Positions 1 through 11,156 of a DNA stretch of 64,000 nt are shown here, piece by piece. Source of the stretch: Takakia lepidozioides (Eukaryota > Streptophyta > Takakiopsida > Takakiales > Takakiaceae). How positions within the stretch are numbered: position 1 is the first letter of the stretch; each line of letters opens with the position of its first letter. The translations under genes and the position numbers were made by a program. Location: assembly GCA_030704615.1 (NCBI GenBank), contig CM060733.1:26782001-26846000 (forward strand), read 5' to 3'. The notes beneath the pieces were generated by a model. That model ran no database searches and had not been told where the DNA came from. It worked only from the letters and a program-made list of their open reading frames with translations.

Positions 1-728
1 GATTCGGTGTTTGCAGGTCTTAATTTCTGTAAATATGTAGGCTACATGTACATTCTGTCTGTAAATACGTAGGTGGTGGTATCAAAAAGTTGTTGTCTTC
101 CTCATCCCAAAGTTTTTAATGCATGAGATTCAGTGACAATCCTTGTGATTGTGACCATACAAACTAGGGATGTGTACACCTGTTTTCTATTAGCTGGCAT
201 TTGCAAACATATTCTATTACAGACTATCCTGGGAGTCATTCCTTTGATGTTTCAATTGCTGATTTGAGTGGAGGGTGACTTTCTAGATGCAATCTCTCTT
301 CCCTGTATGTGGGTCACCCAAATACCACAGCCAGATTTCACTACGAATTTGAGTTTTGGAGCCAGGAAATGATACAGATGGTACCTCAGTACACACACTC
401 CCTGCTGCCTTAGCTCTGCTGAGTCGGTATCAAGTGCCACTGGAGCTGAGCTCAGGAGGTTTTCTCGTCAGGGTTGTGGATGCAACGAAATTGGTATTAC
501 AATGTGAGGAAAGGTGTTTTCCGCCCTTCCTCACATAGAACTGGAAAAGAAAACCCCTAGGGCATTGCCTTTTGTTTTGTTCACAAAGGCACAAGAGTTT
601 TGACACACAATTGTGAACCATTTCGATCACTGCAATGGTTCAGTCTTTCTCTCACAAATCCTTGCCTATCTACCACATATGTACATTAACAATGTTTCAG
701 ATATATGAATGATGGTGGTGGAACTTTT

Positions 729-843
729 ACTACGGATCAAGGTAGAAGATCAACTAGAACATGGAATCCTTCTCAACGACGATTCAGGGACTTCCACTAT
801 GGATCAAGTTAGAAGATCAACTAGAACATGGAATCCTTCTCAA
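729..843. repeat. Two-copy tandem repeat, period about 67 bp
   Basis: The segment with GGATCAAG...AGAAGATCAACTAGAACATGG occurs twice in direct orientation, with GGATCAA at 734 and again at 801. The copies differ at a few bases. No function is apparent. Confidence 0.8.
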
Positions 844-1651
844 GTAGTGGCATCTTCACTCTCTTGATTAGAAAGAAATTATTTACCTGGCCCTAAACAG
901 TACTTCTTTCATATTCTCCCTCTCCATGACGCCAAAAGAGAACTGGATTCAGGGACAAGCGTAATTTATGCCACTCATAGTGCTTACAATCATGAACATA
1001 CCAAGGACTTCACACAAGCTAATGCGCTGTTGTCTGCTTTCTGGACAAATTCGCAAGCAGTATTTAGAGAGATGACGCAGGCCTTGGCCAAAGTAACTAA
1101 GAGCCCACTGCACTCGGCCACCGCCCCTTTCGGGGCTGGACCCCTCTATGGCAAACTTTAATATTTACTCCATTCAAACTGGTGACAGAAGTTTTCAACG
1201 TGTCGCCATATATATATATATCCTAGTGCTTAGTATGATCCAGGTAGCATGATATCCTGGTGAGCAATGTAATCACATGTAAGTTGATGGCAAATGCTTC
1301 AAGTACGTGAAATGAAGAATGGTGTCAAAAACTAGATCGAGTGATGAAAGAGCAGCTGTACTGCTCTTGAAAGATTTGGGAGTAGATTGCAGCAATTACA
1401 TATTTGCACATGAACCTTATTAACTATCCGATTAATCTCTCCAACACATAGCAGTGCAACACAGCCACGTCAAAGGCTAGAGTAGGAGTGCTGACCAAAA
1501 TTATCACTCTGGTTGAGTGTCATTGCTGGCCTGAAATGAACACCGATCTTTCACGATAAAAAGATTGGGCCGAAGCAGCAGCAAGATCAGAAACCGTGAC
1601 AGGAGAAGCTCCGTACACTTTTCAGAATTGCCTGGTTGATATTTGACAAAG

Positions 1652-1687
1652 GACAATCAAAGTGACAATCAAAGTGACAATCAAAGT
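1652..1687. repeat. Three-copy 12-bp tandem repeat (GACAATCAAAGT)
   Basis: Three successive perfect copies of GACAATCAAAGT are visible. It is a simple minisatellite with no coding role seen. Confidence 0.85.
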
Positions 1688-1914
1688 TTTGCCAGTGTTC
1701 GTCATGGTTTCGCAATATACCCATGAGTAGCTCGCCGATGGTACGATATGGCCAGCGCAGGCAGAAAAGCCAGCGTGAATAAGAGCCGCTTCTCCCCTTG
1801 GGAAGTTTCTCAAAGGGAACTATAGTCCTGCAGTCCAGTACATCTTAGTCTAGGCTACGAAAAGCCAAATAAAATCATGTAATTCCGACCCAAATCCGAT
1901 CACTCTCGGTCTCT

Positions 1915-4900
1915 TCATTTGGTTGCGGTTTTCGTTTCTTGCACAGCTGGGGGCAACTCATGGAGTTTTCCGGACTTATGTCTCCGGGTAGAGTCCACAT
2001 CCTTGAGCAGACTCTGCAAGCGATGGCGATCCTTTTGGGCATCGGGGTGCACGGTACCCAGCTTCTCCTCCTTGACTCGTACCACCACTTCCAACAGCTT
2101 GATAGCGTCCTCCAGTCTGCATGCCACGGGAGGACATCGACTGTACTTATCGACTGTACTTAAGATTGGCGGTCCAAGTGTAACTAGGCCAAGCAATTAC
2201 TCCACTTGAGTGTTACTCTAGACAAGTTAGCTGAATGGCAAGGACATGGCAAGGACATGCTGGAGGATTTTGTTGACTGCACTGGAATCAGTACTTAAGC
2301 CTCGCCAAAGTTTGAAATTGTGCAACAGGTACACACTGAAATCTCCAGCTAGAAATCTAGAACAGATCAACCTGATGCGGACATAATTTGCATCCAAGGA
2401 ATATGCTCCTCTGAAATTGAGAAGAGCGACTGAGGTGAAATGACAGTTCTTTATCAAGTTATGGTCGCAAAATTAGACCGCGTAAATGCAGCAACGGTGG
2501 CGTTGGAGAGGGTACCTTCCAAGCACATCGTAGGCGCCGGCAAGATTACTGCACACATCAATAGTATCAAGATGATGGGCTCCACAAATGTCCTCCAACG
2601 CACTCTTGGCCTCCTCAAATAAGGATGCAGCTTGCTGGATCTCCCCGAGCTCAACAAATGTTACACCCGTCTGATTCAATAGCATGCCTAATAGAGCAGT
2701 GTTCCTCACCCCTCCATCCCTGAGCTTCAAAGCTGCACTCTTGAATGCATCCAAGGCAAGCGGGAACTGTTTCATCATATGGTAGAGAATTGCCATCTGG
2801 GCTTCGATCCCACCCACTGACACTTGCTGACCTATCAATTCGTCATCGCAAACAAGGAAATATGTTAAAAGGAAATACATACATGTGTAAGAATGATTCC
2901 TTCACTCCCTTCTTCCAATTCCTGTACTGAACGATAGTGGGTCCGTAGAGATTTTCCAGCTTTTTGCCTTTGTATGTTTCCAAGGGGATATTAAATACTG
3001 CAGGATTTCTCGATGTTCCCGCCGACAATTGACCCTTCTTGCATAATGACTTCTTAGGGAGCGAATGAAAGCTGATCGACGATATAAGGACTGAGATTGG
3101 TTACCTGGCAAGCTATCTTGGATCTTGAGCGCTCGCTGAAGGAGGCGGAGCGCTAACTCCTCTTCATTCAATTGCTCTAGGACGGCGGCAATGCCAGTCA
3201 ATCCTTGAACGATATCTTCAGGGGCATGTTCAGCCTCTTGCTCTCTATAGATCCGCAGTGCACATTCACAGTAGGTTTTTGCGTCTCGAGGTTTGTTGGT
3301 TCTAAGGTAGAGTTCCGCTAACCTCACATAAACAGACGCTGTCAACGCATGATTGTCCCCTTTCAAGGCCTTGAATGCCTCGAGAGCTTTTTGGTAGGAA
3401 AGTTCTGCTTCTAAGTCCCGACCCAGTGCTAGGAGGGCATCGCCAATGCTCGAATTGACAGCAGCCACTTCAATCTACCAACATCACTCGCATTCACAGC
3501 AGACTGTATGATCAGAAGTTTTAGGTTTCCCCTCCTTCCCCTTCCCCTCCCCCTCCCCACACCGCGCCCCACCCCCACCCTAGAAAGTGCAGAACTGAGA
3601 AGATATAGCATTTCTCCCCAAGCTGCAAAGAGGCTCCAATCTTTGATCTAGCCAGTCCTAGCATGCTCGAGGACCAGTTGCAACAGCTGAAGTGAAGCGG
3701 CACGTAAGTGGATAGTAAATTAATCTGCAATGTCTAGACTACCCTCGTAGTACTTTTAATGCATTCTTATGTTTGTCCAGATGGTATCAATGGACCCATT
3801 GATGATGTGATGCATAGCCTACCATACTTCAACCGAAGGCACTGCTACTTGTAAAGATATTTTTGCCTTGAATTAAAGCAAGATCAGACAGATACCTCGT
3901 CTTCATTGGCTAGGAAGGTTGCACTTGCTTGTTCCAAATTGTCCAAAGACTTTTCGTGGTCTCCTTGCGCACTGTAGATGAGTGCCAGGAGTTGGCGATC
4001 ACGAGCTTCCTCAAGAGAACCTACCTCGCCGTGTTCGTTATGAATCGCTAATGCATGCTCACACAAGGCCTCTGCTTCAGGAAATTCCATTGCCTGCACT
4101 CATAACATTGTGCCCACCACTTAGGCTCTCCTTAGGCTCTTTCTCTTGCCAATACGCATGCTAATCGTCCTTGTGAATCTCCTCTCTGGTTAGTCGACCA
4201 CATATGGAGGGTCCACTGGCCTCTTCCGTAACAGCAAGTTCAGCCGGGGAAAGCAGGGGACAACACCACCAAGAAGAGCAAGAGCGGTGCACCAAACCAA
4301 ATACCAGGCAACACTAGTGAGAATCAGATGCAAACCTTTAGCTACATTCACAGCCAAAACCGGGTGCTTAGAATTTATTTGGGTACTTGATCAAGCAGAG
4401 ACGTCAACCTTGAGCAAAAGTTATTCTAGAGCTCAATCTTCCCGCCAATGTGCTCTCTCGTTGTGACAGGCATCAATATGCTTTCAGTTACAGTTGAATC
4501 ACATTTACTTCTGAAGGTAATGGACCTCCTTCTTTCATGGTCAACAGAACTCCTTCAGACTGTAGCTCAAGGACCCAGAAAAAACCCTGGCGCCAACCTC
4601 CATAGATGGTAACGTAGTTCGATATAGAAAGTCTAGAATTCCGGTTAAGGCAATCCAGTAGGTATTTATATTGTATTTATACTTAAGCAGAAGGCGTTAG
4701 TTATATGCAGCATCAGAAAAGACTGAGATGAATACCCATTCTAATCAAGGGATTTTGTACAATGGAAGGACGAACTTTAGAGCAAGAAGAAGGGGGCAAC
4801 AAAAGGAGCCAACTGATGGCTCACTGACCTGCAAGTGAGCTTCAGCAATGTAGTGGCAATTCTCTCCGACCCGAGGATCCAAATCTCCCAGTATCACCTT

Positions 4901-5983
4901 CTGGACTTCCAAAGCAGCATGATAGGATTGCAATGCGGTTCCCTGTTTTCCAACTAAATTCAATGTATCACCAAGCTGCATATGCCCTGCGAATTTTGCT
5001 AGGGCGTGCTCCTCACCTTCATTCAAGTCCGGGATAGTTACCGAGTGCTGAAGAAGATGAACGGCATCTTCATATTGGCCAAGCCGGCAATGCAAGGCTG
5101 CTAATATATGAAGGCTGAGAACCAGGTCGAGGCTCGAACTTGCATTAGAGTATTTCTCATAAAACTTGACGGCCCGGGTGCTGTACTGAAGCGCCTTGAC
5201 TGGATTATCTCCCGAGGCATACAGTTTTGCAAGCTTGAGCAAATATGGACCCAGGTGGGGTATATCTGACAGAGTGTCATCATCTTTCATGTACGCATCG
5301 ATAATGGAAATGGGTATCAACTTTCGGGGCGCAGTACCTGGACTCACAACTTCATCATCGCTCTTGCTATCACTGAGACTGGTTGCTCTCCTTTGTGTGA
5401 CTCCCTGCCGGACCTTTGTAGAAGGACTTTCGGTCGTTTGGTTCCGGAGCATCCGGTCAAACTCCTGCCTCTTTGCAGCATCTTCAAAGGATGCTGCCTC
5501 CCAGGGGCCTGTTGCAAATGAGTCTTCCGCATACTCCTCTAGTGACCCCGCTACTTCTTCGTCCTCATTCTGGGATCCGTCGGTCTCGGGGCCAAATTGC
5601 TGCAATTTTCTGGGAACAAATTGTGATGAATGATGTGAGCCATTGGTCTTTCCATTGGAGAACAATTCGGTCTCACACACACCGTTATGTTGCTTTTCTT
5701 GCGCGATTTCCTCTGCTGGAGGCGCATTCTTTTTTCCATTTCTAGACACTTTTGCGGCCAAGCGTGGTACCTTAGCAGATGACAGTGATTTTTGGGCGAA
5801 CTCTGGGGATTTCTTTGGAGAAACTTTGGTGAATGTCCTCCAGGTCTTGCCCTGCGCTTTCGAGGAAGCACGTGAGATTGATTTTGTGCCCTTGCTCTTT
5901 CCATTGATAGCTGCAGGGGCCGATACCGTAAAGGCGATATCACTCTTCGTTGCCGGGGATCTCTCCATCACGAGGGGTGGCAT
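1915..5983 (-). CDS. Kinesin-light-chain-related TPR protein (KLCR/CMU type)
   Basis: Five minus-strand exons join in frame: 5983-4829, 4093-3896, 3474-3105, 2831-2516 and 2116-1915, giving 746 residues. All four introns have GT/AG ends and compatible phases. The first ~220 residues are charged and low in complexity (Lys/Ser-rich, then Glu/Asp-rich). Tetratricopeptide repeats begin near DIPHLGPYLLKLAKLY and continue almost to the end. The order of blocks (GENCHYIAEAHLQ, then AEALCEHALAIH, then SVYVRLAELYLRT, then GVTFVELGEIQQA, then RLEDAIKLLEVVVRVKEEKLGT) follows plant KLCR proteins. In Arabidopsis these bind microtubules and help hold cellulose-synthase tracks (CMU proteins); that role is carried over from the family. 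The start MPPLVMERSP is the first in-frame ATG. No kinesin heavy chain is nearby. Length and domain order are normal for the family, and no frame breaks are seen. Confidence 0.93.
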
Positions 5984-7560
5984 TGCTCAAGTTCGAAGTT
6001 ATCGGATACGAAACAATTCCAGCCCCACGCACAGACCTCAAGGGAACACGGAAGAGAGATGGACCGACAGATCAAGAACTCACATGATCACAGCCAGAAA
6101 ATAAGGTACGTTGTTTGCACAGACTCAAAAGATCTGCAAAAGTTCGTGCGGCCAAACCCAAATATATCGCCCTCTTAACTGCAAAAGCTATCACATCATC
6201 GTCAATCACACCAACTAAGCAGCTTCGACAAGAGCGGAAGAGATCCTGGGTAACCAAATGTGCAACACTCATGCAATTTACCTCACAAGCACTGATTCTT
6301 ATTAGCGGGCAATGTTCATATTCATGTCCACGTCTGCCTGTTGCTGTACTCCACAGAAGCAATTCCCCCCCTCAATCTTTGTTGGATTTTGTTCACTTAA
6401 CAAATCCGCATCAGACCTCGTGTGACCTCTCGTAAAGCAGGTCTACTACTCTCACACTCATTGAATGATATGTATCATGCCCAGAATCTGTCCTATACTA
6501 TATTGCAGGTTACAGTAGATCAGTTTATCAACCAACCCGGGTCTTGTCCACAGCCCAAGTAACTCAGGCTTTGGGCATAATCACGAAAAGGTAACGGACC
6601 CACCTCAGTGATCCTTCGAAAAAATTTCTCCAACCATGCATTGACCCCTCCATGGGTTGTGCATCAGTTCTTCGTAAATTTGCTTGTGTTTAAAAGTTAT
6701 AGAAAACGGTATGTGGATCGATGGTCTGGTTTGGAATCAGTGGCTTTCCGCGTACTGAGTGCAGAACACGATGAGGATTGAGAGAATGATGGGAAAAAAC
6801 AAAGATACCGACAATGTACGATTGTGACAGCGAGAAACGCAAGAATCAGAATGATAGAGAGTGGCCCAGCCTCGGCCTTCGCATAATGTGGCCCGACTTC
6901 CATACGGTATAATGCATCGCAATGGGCCCAGTCACCAAACATGTCAGCCATTTTGGATCGGAATGTTGGAGTCAACTTTGAAGTGGCGGCAGTGGATAAA
7001 GTCCTGAGTGTATACAAATACAAAGGGGGCTACCCCACACTTGTAACTAAGAACCTGAAACCAGTTCCACTAAGGGCCTCAGTAGTAAGGGGCTTCACGT
7101 CTATGAGCATCCAAAATCATGGAGTCCTTCCTTTTGAGCTTTGTTCATGAGTTGTAAAAGATGGTGGGGCTGCCGCCCAATCATTCCCTTGGAAACAATA
7201 ATGAAGTGAGCGTGTGTAACCAATCAAGTGAATGTTTTACTAGGTAGCACAATTTCGAACCTACTTTCGAATTGAGTAGACAAAATATGCAATCATTTTG
7301 TGGGAAGTATGATGTATGGAGGATGCGAAGCTTAACTTTGGTCTCAAGTCTCAACTTTCGTTCGCAAGGGATACTATTTTCTGCTCTATGGTAGCTTCTA
7401 TTTTGTGGGGGATTTGCTTAGTAAAGCTTTGCCTTGCCACAAGTATGGAACCTACTATAGTGGGGGCCACAACACATCCACCAACCAAGAATAAGATCAC
7501 ACCATCACAAAGTAGCATCCACAACACATCCATTTTGCGATAGTTCACACAAAACTACAC
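5984..7560. other. Upstream region of the KLCR gene, no confident gene
   Basis: This should contain the promoter and 5' UTR of the minus-strand KLCR gene. A minus-strand open frame at 6697-7023 encodes about 108 residues with one hydrophobic segment (LSIILILAFLAVTIVHC). It matches no family I recognise, so I do not call it a gene. Confidence 0.5.
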
Positions 7561-8402
7561 TTAACCCCTAATGGACGAGGCGACCGTTTCGGATCGTGTC
7601 AGGGTCGTGTCAGAAATCATCCACGATGGCAAATCGTTGGATGACCTTGGATGAAAAAACTTTCTGAACGAAAGTTGTGCACCTTGATGTCATGCACCTG
7701 CCCGTCTTTATGGCACCCTAAAATAATGAAAGTCCTGCCGTCAGTAATTTTTTTAGTGTGCACGGGTGCCCAAAATTGGTCGTCCAGCAGCTTTGACTTA
7801 GTGACGTGGCAGGAAGAGGTGACAACAACGCAAAAGTACAAATGGAAACAAATGCAAATCTGTGCCTGAATTTTTATTAGAATTCTGAATTTCTTTTTGG
7901 AGGTAGTAGTTCATCATTCAAGGAACACTTTCACCGCAGCAATTGTGATTCCAAGGAAATTTAGACCCCCTAAGCCTGAATTACATGTCATTTGAGCTTC
8001 ATGGTGTGTTTTGACCCCCCTGTTTTTCCATACAAAGCAACCTTATCAAGATTTTGGAATTCTGCTTTGAAACTTTGGGGCAACATGCTTTAGGTGCCAC
8101 ATAATTGGAATCTGGATGGGATCTTGCGAGGAAAAAATATTTTGTCGATCCAATTTGCTGGTCAAACCATTTTTCCACTCTAAATTTGGAGTGTACCCCA
8201 AATTTGGGGCTTGCAGATTTCTTATAATCTTCGAAACGACACGGTGGAATGAGCTAAAATTTTCACAGAATTGGATGAAGTAGATAGCCTCCCATTCATA
8301 CGGTTCATCCTTGTGGATGTTAATTTCCTGAGAGATATACCCTCATCCGAGGGTATGTCCTGAGGGGGCCCACCAAAAACTGCCTCGTCCATTATGGGTT
8401 AA
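7561..8402. mobile_element. piggyBac-like non-autonomous TIR element (MITE), TTAA-flanked
   Basis: The left end reads TTAACCCCTAATGGACGAGG and the right end, reverse-complemented, reads TTAACCCATAATGGACGAGG. This is a ~20-bp inverted repeat with a single mismatch, bounded by TTAA on both sides. Duplicated TTAA targets and termini starting with CCC are the known signature of the piggyBac superfamily. The ~834-bp interior has no transposase-like frame, so it would depend on an element elsewhere. The family call rests only on termini and target site; another TIR family that favours TA-rich targets remains possible. Confidence 0.72.
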
Positions 8403-9031
8403 AAGCGTGCAAACTGCAAACATCGGTGGATTAAGTTGGAAAATACAAGCTAATCTTAATGGCCAAGTGAATGTCTCCATAGGCTATATCGATTATCACC
8501 ATCATCTTTCACACATCCACTCCAACTAGATAGTCCAAGTGACTGTAAACATGGGACATATTAGCCACCCTTTCATTAGATCTATGAGAAAAGTGTGTTT
8601 TACGGTAAAAACCGAATCCAATGCACTAATATTAATATTAATATTAATATTAATATAATATATACTATATGACGCCTCCTAAATAAAGCGTAAATTATGG
8701 TGTCACTTGACCCCGAAGGGCTACTACCTTCCAGGAGGAAGGTGGACACCTTTGTGACACCAATAGGTGAATTGAATCGACAAGTGGTTGTCGAAGTAGA
8801 TGCAACATTATGGATTGCATAGAACAAAAGATGTCTGCAAATGACTCCAAAATGATTCTAGGGTTCTTTTGCTTAGTAGAGCTTCCCTTCTCCATCCTCT
8901 AGGGTAGAAATACCAATCATGGCGCACCAAACCAGTTAAATGAGCATAAATTGTTCTGATTTTTACCTATAAAGCCATATAAGATATTAATAAAAAAAAC
9001 CCTTCAAATAGGCTAAATTTCGTAAAGTATC
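8403..9031. other. Intergenic DNA with an ATT/AAT microsatellite
   Basis: An AT-rich simple repeat (ATTAAT)n lies at about 8628-8670. Nothing else is recognised in this stretch. Confidence 0.6.
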
Positions 9032-9660
9032 TTGTATCTTCCAATTATGAGCTTTCACGACCCTAAGATCAGTGTTTTTTTATGGCAAGTGGCCAACACG
9101 GTTCTCAAGGTGGGCCAGTTTCTAAATTTCAATGATGCACTCCTCTGCCATTGTTGTGCCAACCAAACCATAGAAACTCTTGAGCACTGCCTTTTCCATT
9201 GTCTGGCACCCTCAAGCGTTTGGCCTCTCGCTCAAGGCTTTTACAGGTCTTGGGAAACCATGCACTTTGGATCCCTGGCAATTCTTCTTAACTACAACCA
9301 TAGGCAGAAATCCAAAGCTTCAGAATGTCCAGTTTTTGAAGCTCTAAGATGGTCTGTTCTCTGGAACATATGGAAAAGTCATTGCGCATGGTTCTTCAAC
9401 AAACAAAACACCTCGGCTACAGATATACTGTCTCTAGTTTTCTTTGATCTAACAATTGTGGCTTAAATAGCTTGGGCTTCCTTGTGTGTAGTGGCGGCCA
9501 AGAAGCCAGAACGTCTGCCCGCCCTCATCTCCAAGTTCAGGGCCACTTGGGGCAACAATGGGATCATTTGTTCATGCTCCAGTGACCTCACCTATGTTTG
9601 GGTAGACAGAAATCCGCCTTCATGGGAGGGACATAGAAATCCCCTCTTCGGCCTCCCCTG
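9032..9660 (+). pseudogene. LINE (non-LTR retrotransposon) 3' remnant with zf-RVT domain
   Basis: The open frame 9032-9466 shows the zinc-binding domain that follows reverse transcriptase in plant LINEs: FLWQVAN, then CHCC, then ETLEHCLFHC, then W residues in a WNIWKSH block. The pattern CxxC...HxxxxC is intact. No reverse transcriptase core is seen upstream, so only the C-terminal tail of the pol ORF survives. The frame closes at 9466, and related sequence (LPALISKFRATWGNN) appears to continue in another frame to about 9660. An A-rich run at 10150-10190 could be an old 3' tail, but it is too far away to be sure. Confidence 0.75.
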
Positions 9661-10371
9661 AATTCGACAGATCTGAGATCAACTAGGAAACATGTTCGGT
9701 CATCTTCAGCAGCGCGGCTCCACTTCCACCATTGAATTCCCCTTCTTGCTTGCTTTATTCCCTCCTAGCTACCCCCTCTCCCTCTCAACCCCCTGCTCCG
9801 TCTCTCTATGTTGCACGCCATTCCGTTCTACTTCTCCCTCACTTCCATCTCCTTAGGATTCCTCCCCACTAGACCCCCCTGCATAGTATAGACTTGGTTC
9901 CATTTGTCACACCCACGGTCAAGGCACTTCCTCATGGTGATCACTCATTATTTCAGGCTATAGGCCTTTGATCTTTTGGTGTCGACTATAGGCCCAGGCG
10001 CATAACTCTCGGATATTGGTCTTAGTTATCCGGCACGACATCCATGCGAACAGCCTTATGGCAATCTAAGGGTTTTAATTTTTTTCCCTTCAATAATTTC
10101 TCAATAAAACAACATCCAGGGCCGATGTCCCAAGTTCATTAAATTTATTAAAAAAATAAAAAATAAAAATAAAAATAAAAAAACCATAGTAAGGGGGGTC
10201 AGTGGTTGCATATGGCCCACCTGACCCTGTCAATGTGGTTCAAAGACAACGAGTCACCGTGGTGGGTTCTATGCCAGCGCATTTTTTATTATATGTTTGT
10301 TCGAGTACTGAGTAGATTGCTCCCTTTGCAGCTTAGTGTGTGTCAATGATAGTTTAAAACATGATATGCAA
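9661..10371. other. Intergenic DNA with A-rich run
   Basis: There is a pyrimidine-rich stretch (9740-9900) and an A-rich run (AAAATAAAAA units, 10147-10187). No coding signal is seen. Confidence 0.5.
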
Positions 10372-10380
10372 AAATAACTA
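10372..10380. repeat. Left 9-bp target site duplication (AAATAACTA)
   Basis: AAATAACTA stands directly outside the left terminal inverted repeat and recurs directly outside the right one (17469-17477). Nine base pairs is the usual duplication length for Mutator-like elements. Confidence 0.9.
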
Positions 10381-10680
10381 GCCAAGCATTAGATGGGGCC
10401 CTGGAGTTGAATGCGAGGGGCCCGGTTCCGCCAGCGTGGACCCCCCCCCCCACCGCTCCAACGCCTGCACACTGCGGGGCTGCTGCCGCACGACACTCCC
10501 TCCCGCGCCTCATGTTCCCGCTTCCAGGACATGAGACGTGCCCTCTCCCACATTCCCATCCCTCCTCCCATCCTGCCCTATGCATGGCATCGCCCTCCAT
10601 ACCCCATGCATGCCTTCATATTCCCCATGCTACATGGCATCCCAAGCATACATCATGCCCTCTTTCAAAAATCATTCTGA
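10381..10680 (+). repeat. Left terminal inverted repeat of the PPR-bearing MULE
   Basis: This GC-rich segment matches the reverse complement of 17168-17468 over about 300 bp, with scattered substitutions and small indels. It contains a C-run (10440-10451) and the shared word ATGCCCTCTTTCAAAAATC near its inner end. Confidence 0.88.
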
Positions 10681-11156
10681 CATCTATTCAAATTTCAAAT
10701 GGCAAATCTGAAGAAAGAATGGACGTTGGGATATATGTCATATCGTCACATACACTCCAACCCTAATCCAGGGTTCTGCTACCCTCATCGTGCATTTCCT
10801 TGTACAATAGTTCTCTCCATGCCTTCCAAACGCGTCCCCACCCTGGCACTCTACGTTCACCTTCCATATTGAATTGTGTTTGTATAATGTTGCCTACATG
10901 AACATGTTGCATTGCATTGTAAGTTGCAATCGTGTGGATGTCTGGCCCACATGAAGAAGTTTGTGCTTGCATAGGGTCCAATTTGTTGTCTGATGCATGA
11001 ATTTCCATTGCAGCTATACATGCCCACAATCTGCCAGCACCATGTGGTTGAATCTATGGCTGCCCAGGGGCCCACTGGTGGTTTTCACAGAGAAGTCCAA
11101 GATCACCAGACTTCAAACATAAGTGCGCAAAGGAGGCACGTTGGATAGCAGGTTGG

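Larger units (their letters stand above)
1..1914. other. Intergenic DNA, no gene recognised
   Basis: No reading frame here resembles a known protein. The stretch holds two minor tandem repeats (about 729-843 and 1652-1687) and a short AT run near 1205-1222. Its right end probably contains the 3' UTR of the minus-strand TPR gene that stops at 1915. Confidence 0.6.

Noticed and set aside
5196-6104. Plus-strand open frames opposite the KLCR first exon
   Set aside because: They are antisense shadows of a well-supported coding exon.
6697-7023. 108-codon minus-strand frame with one transmembrane-like segment
   Set aside because: The length is possible by chance and there is no recognisable homology or supporting exon. 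It is left as unassigned upstream sequence.
10343-10766. Proline-, glycine- and arginine-rich open frames on both strands near 10.4-10.7 kb and 17.0-17.5 kb
   Set aside because: They lie in the GC-rich terminal inverted repeats of the MULE. Composition alone keeps the frames open, and no domain is visible.
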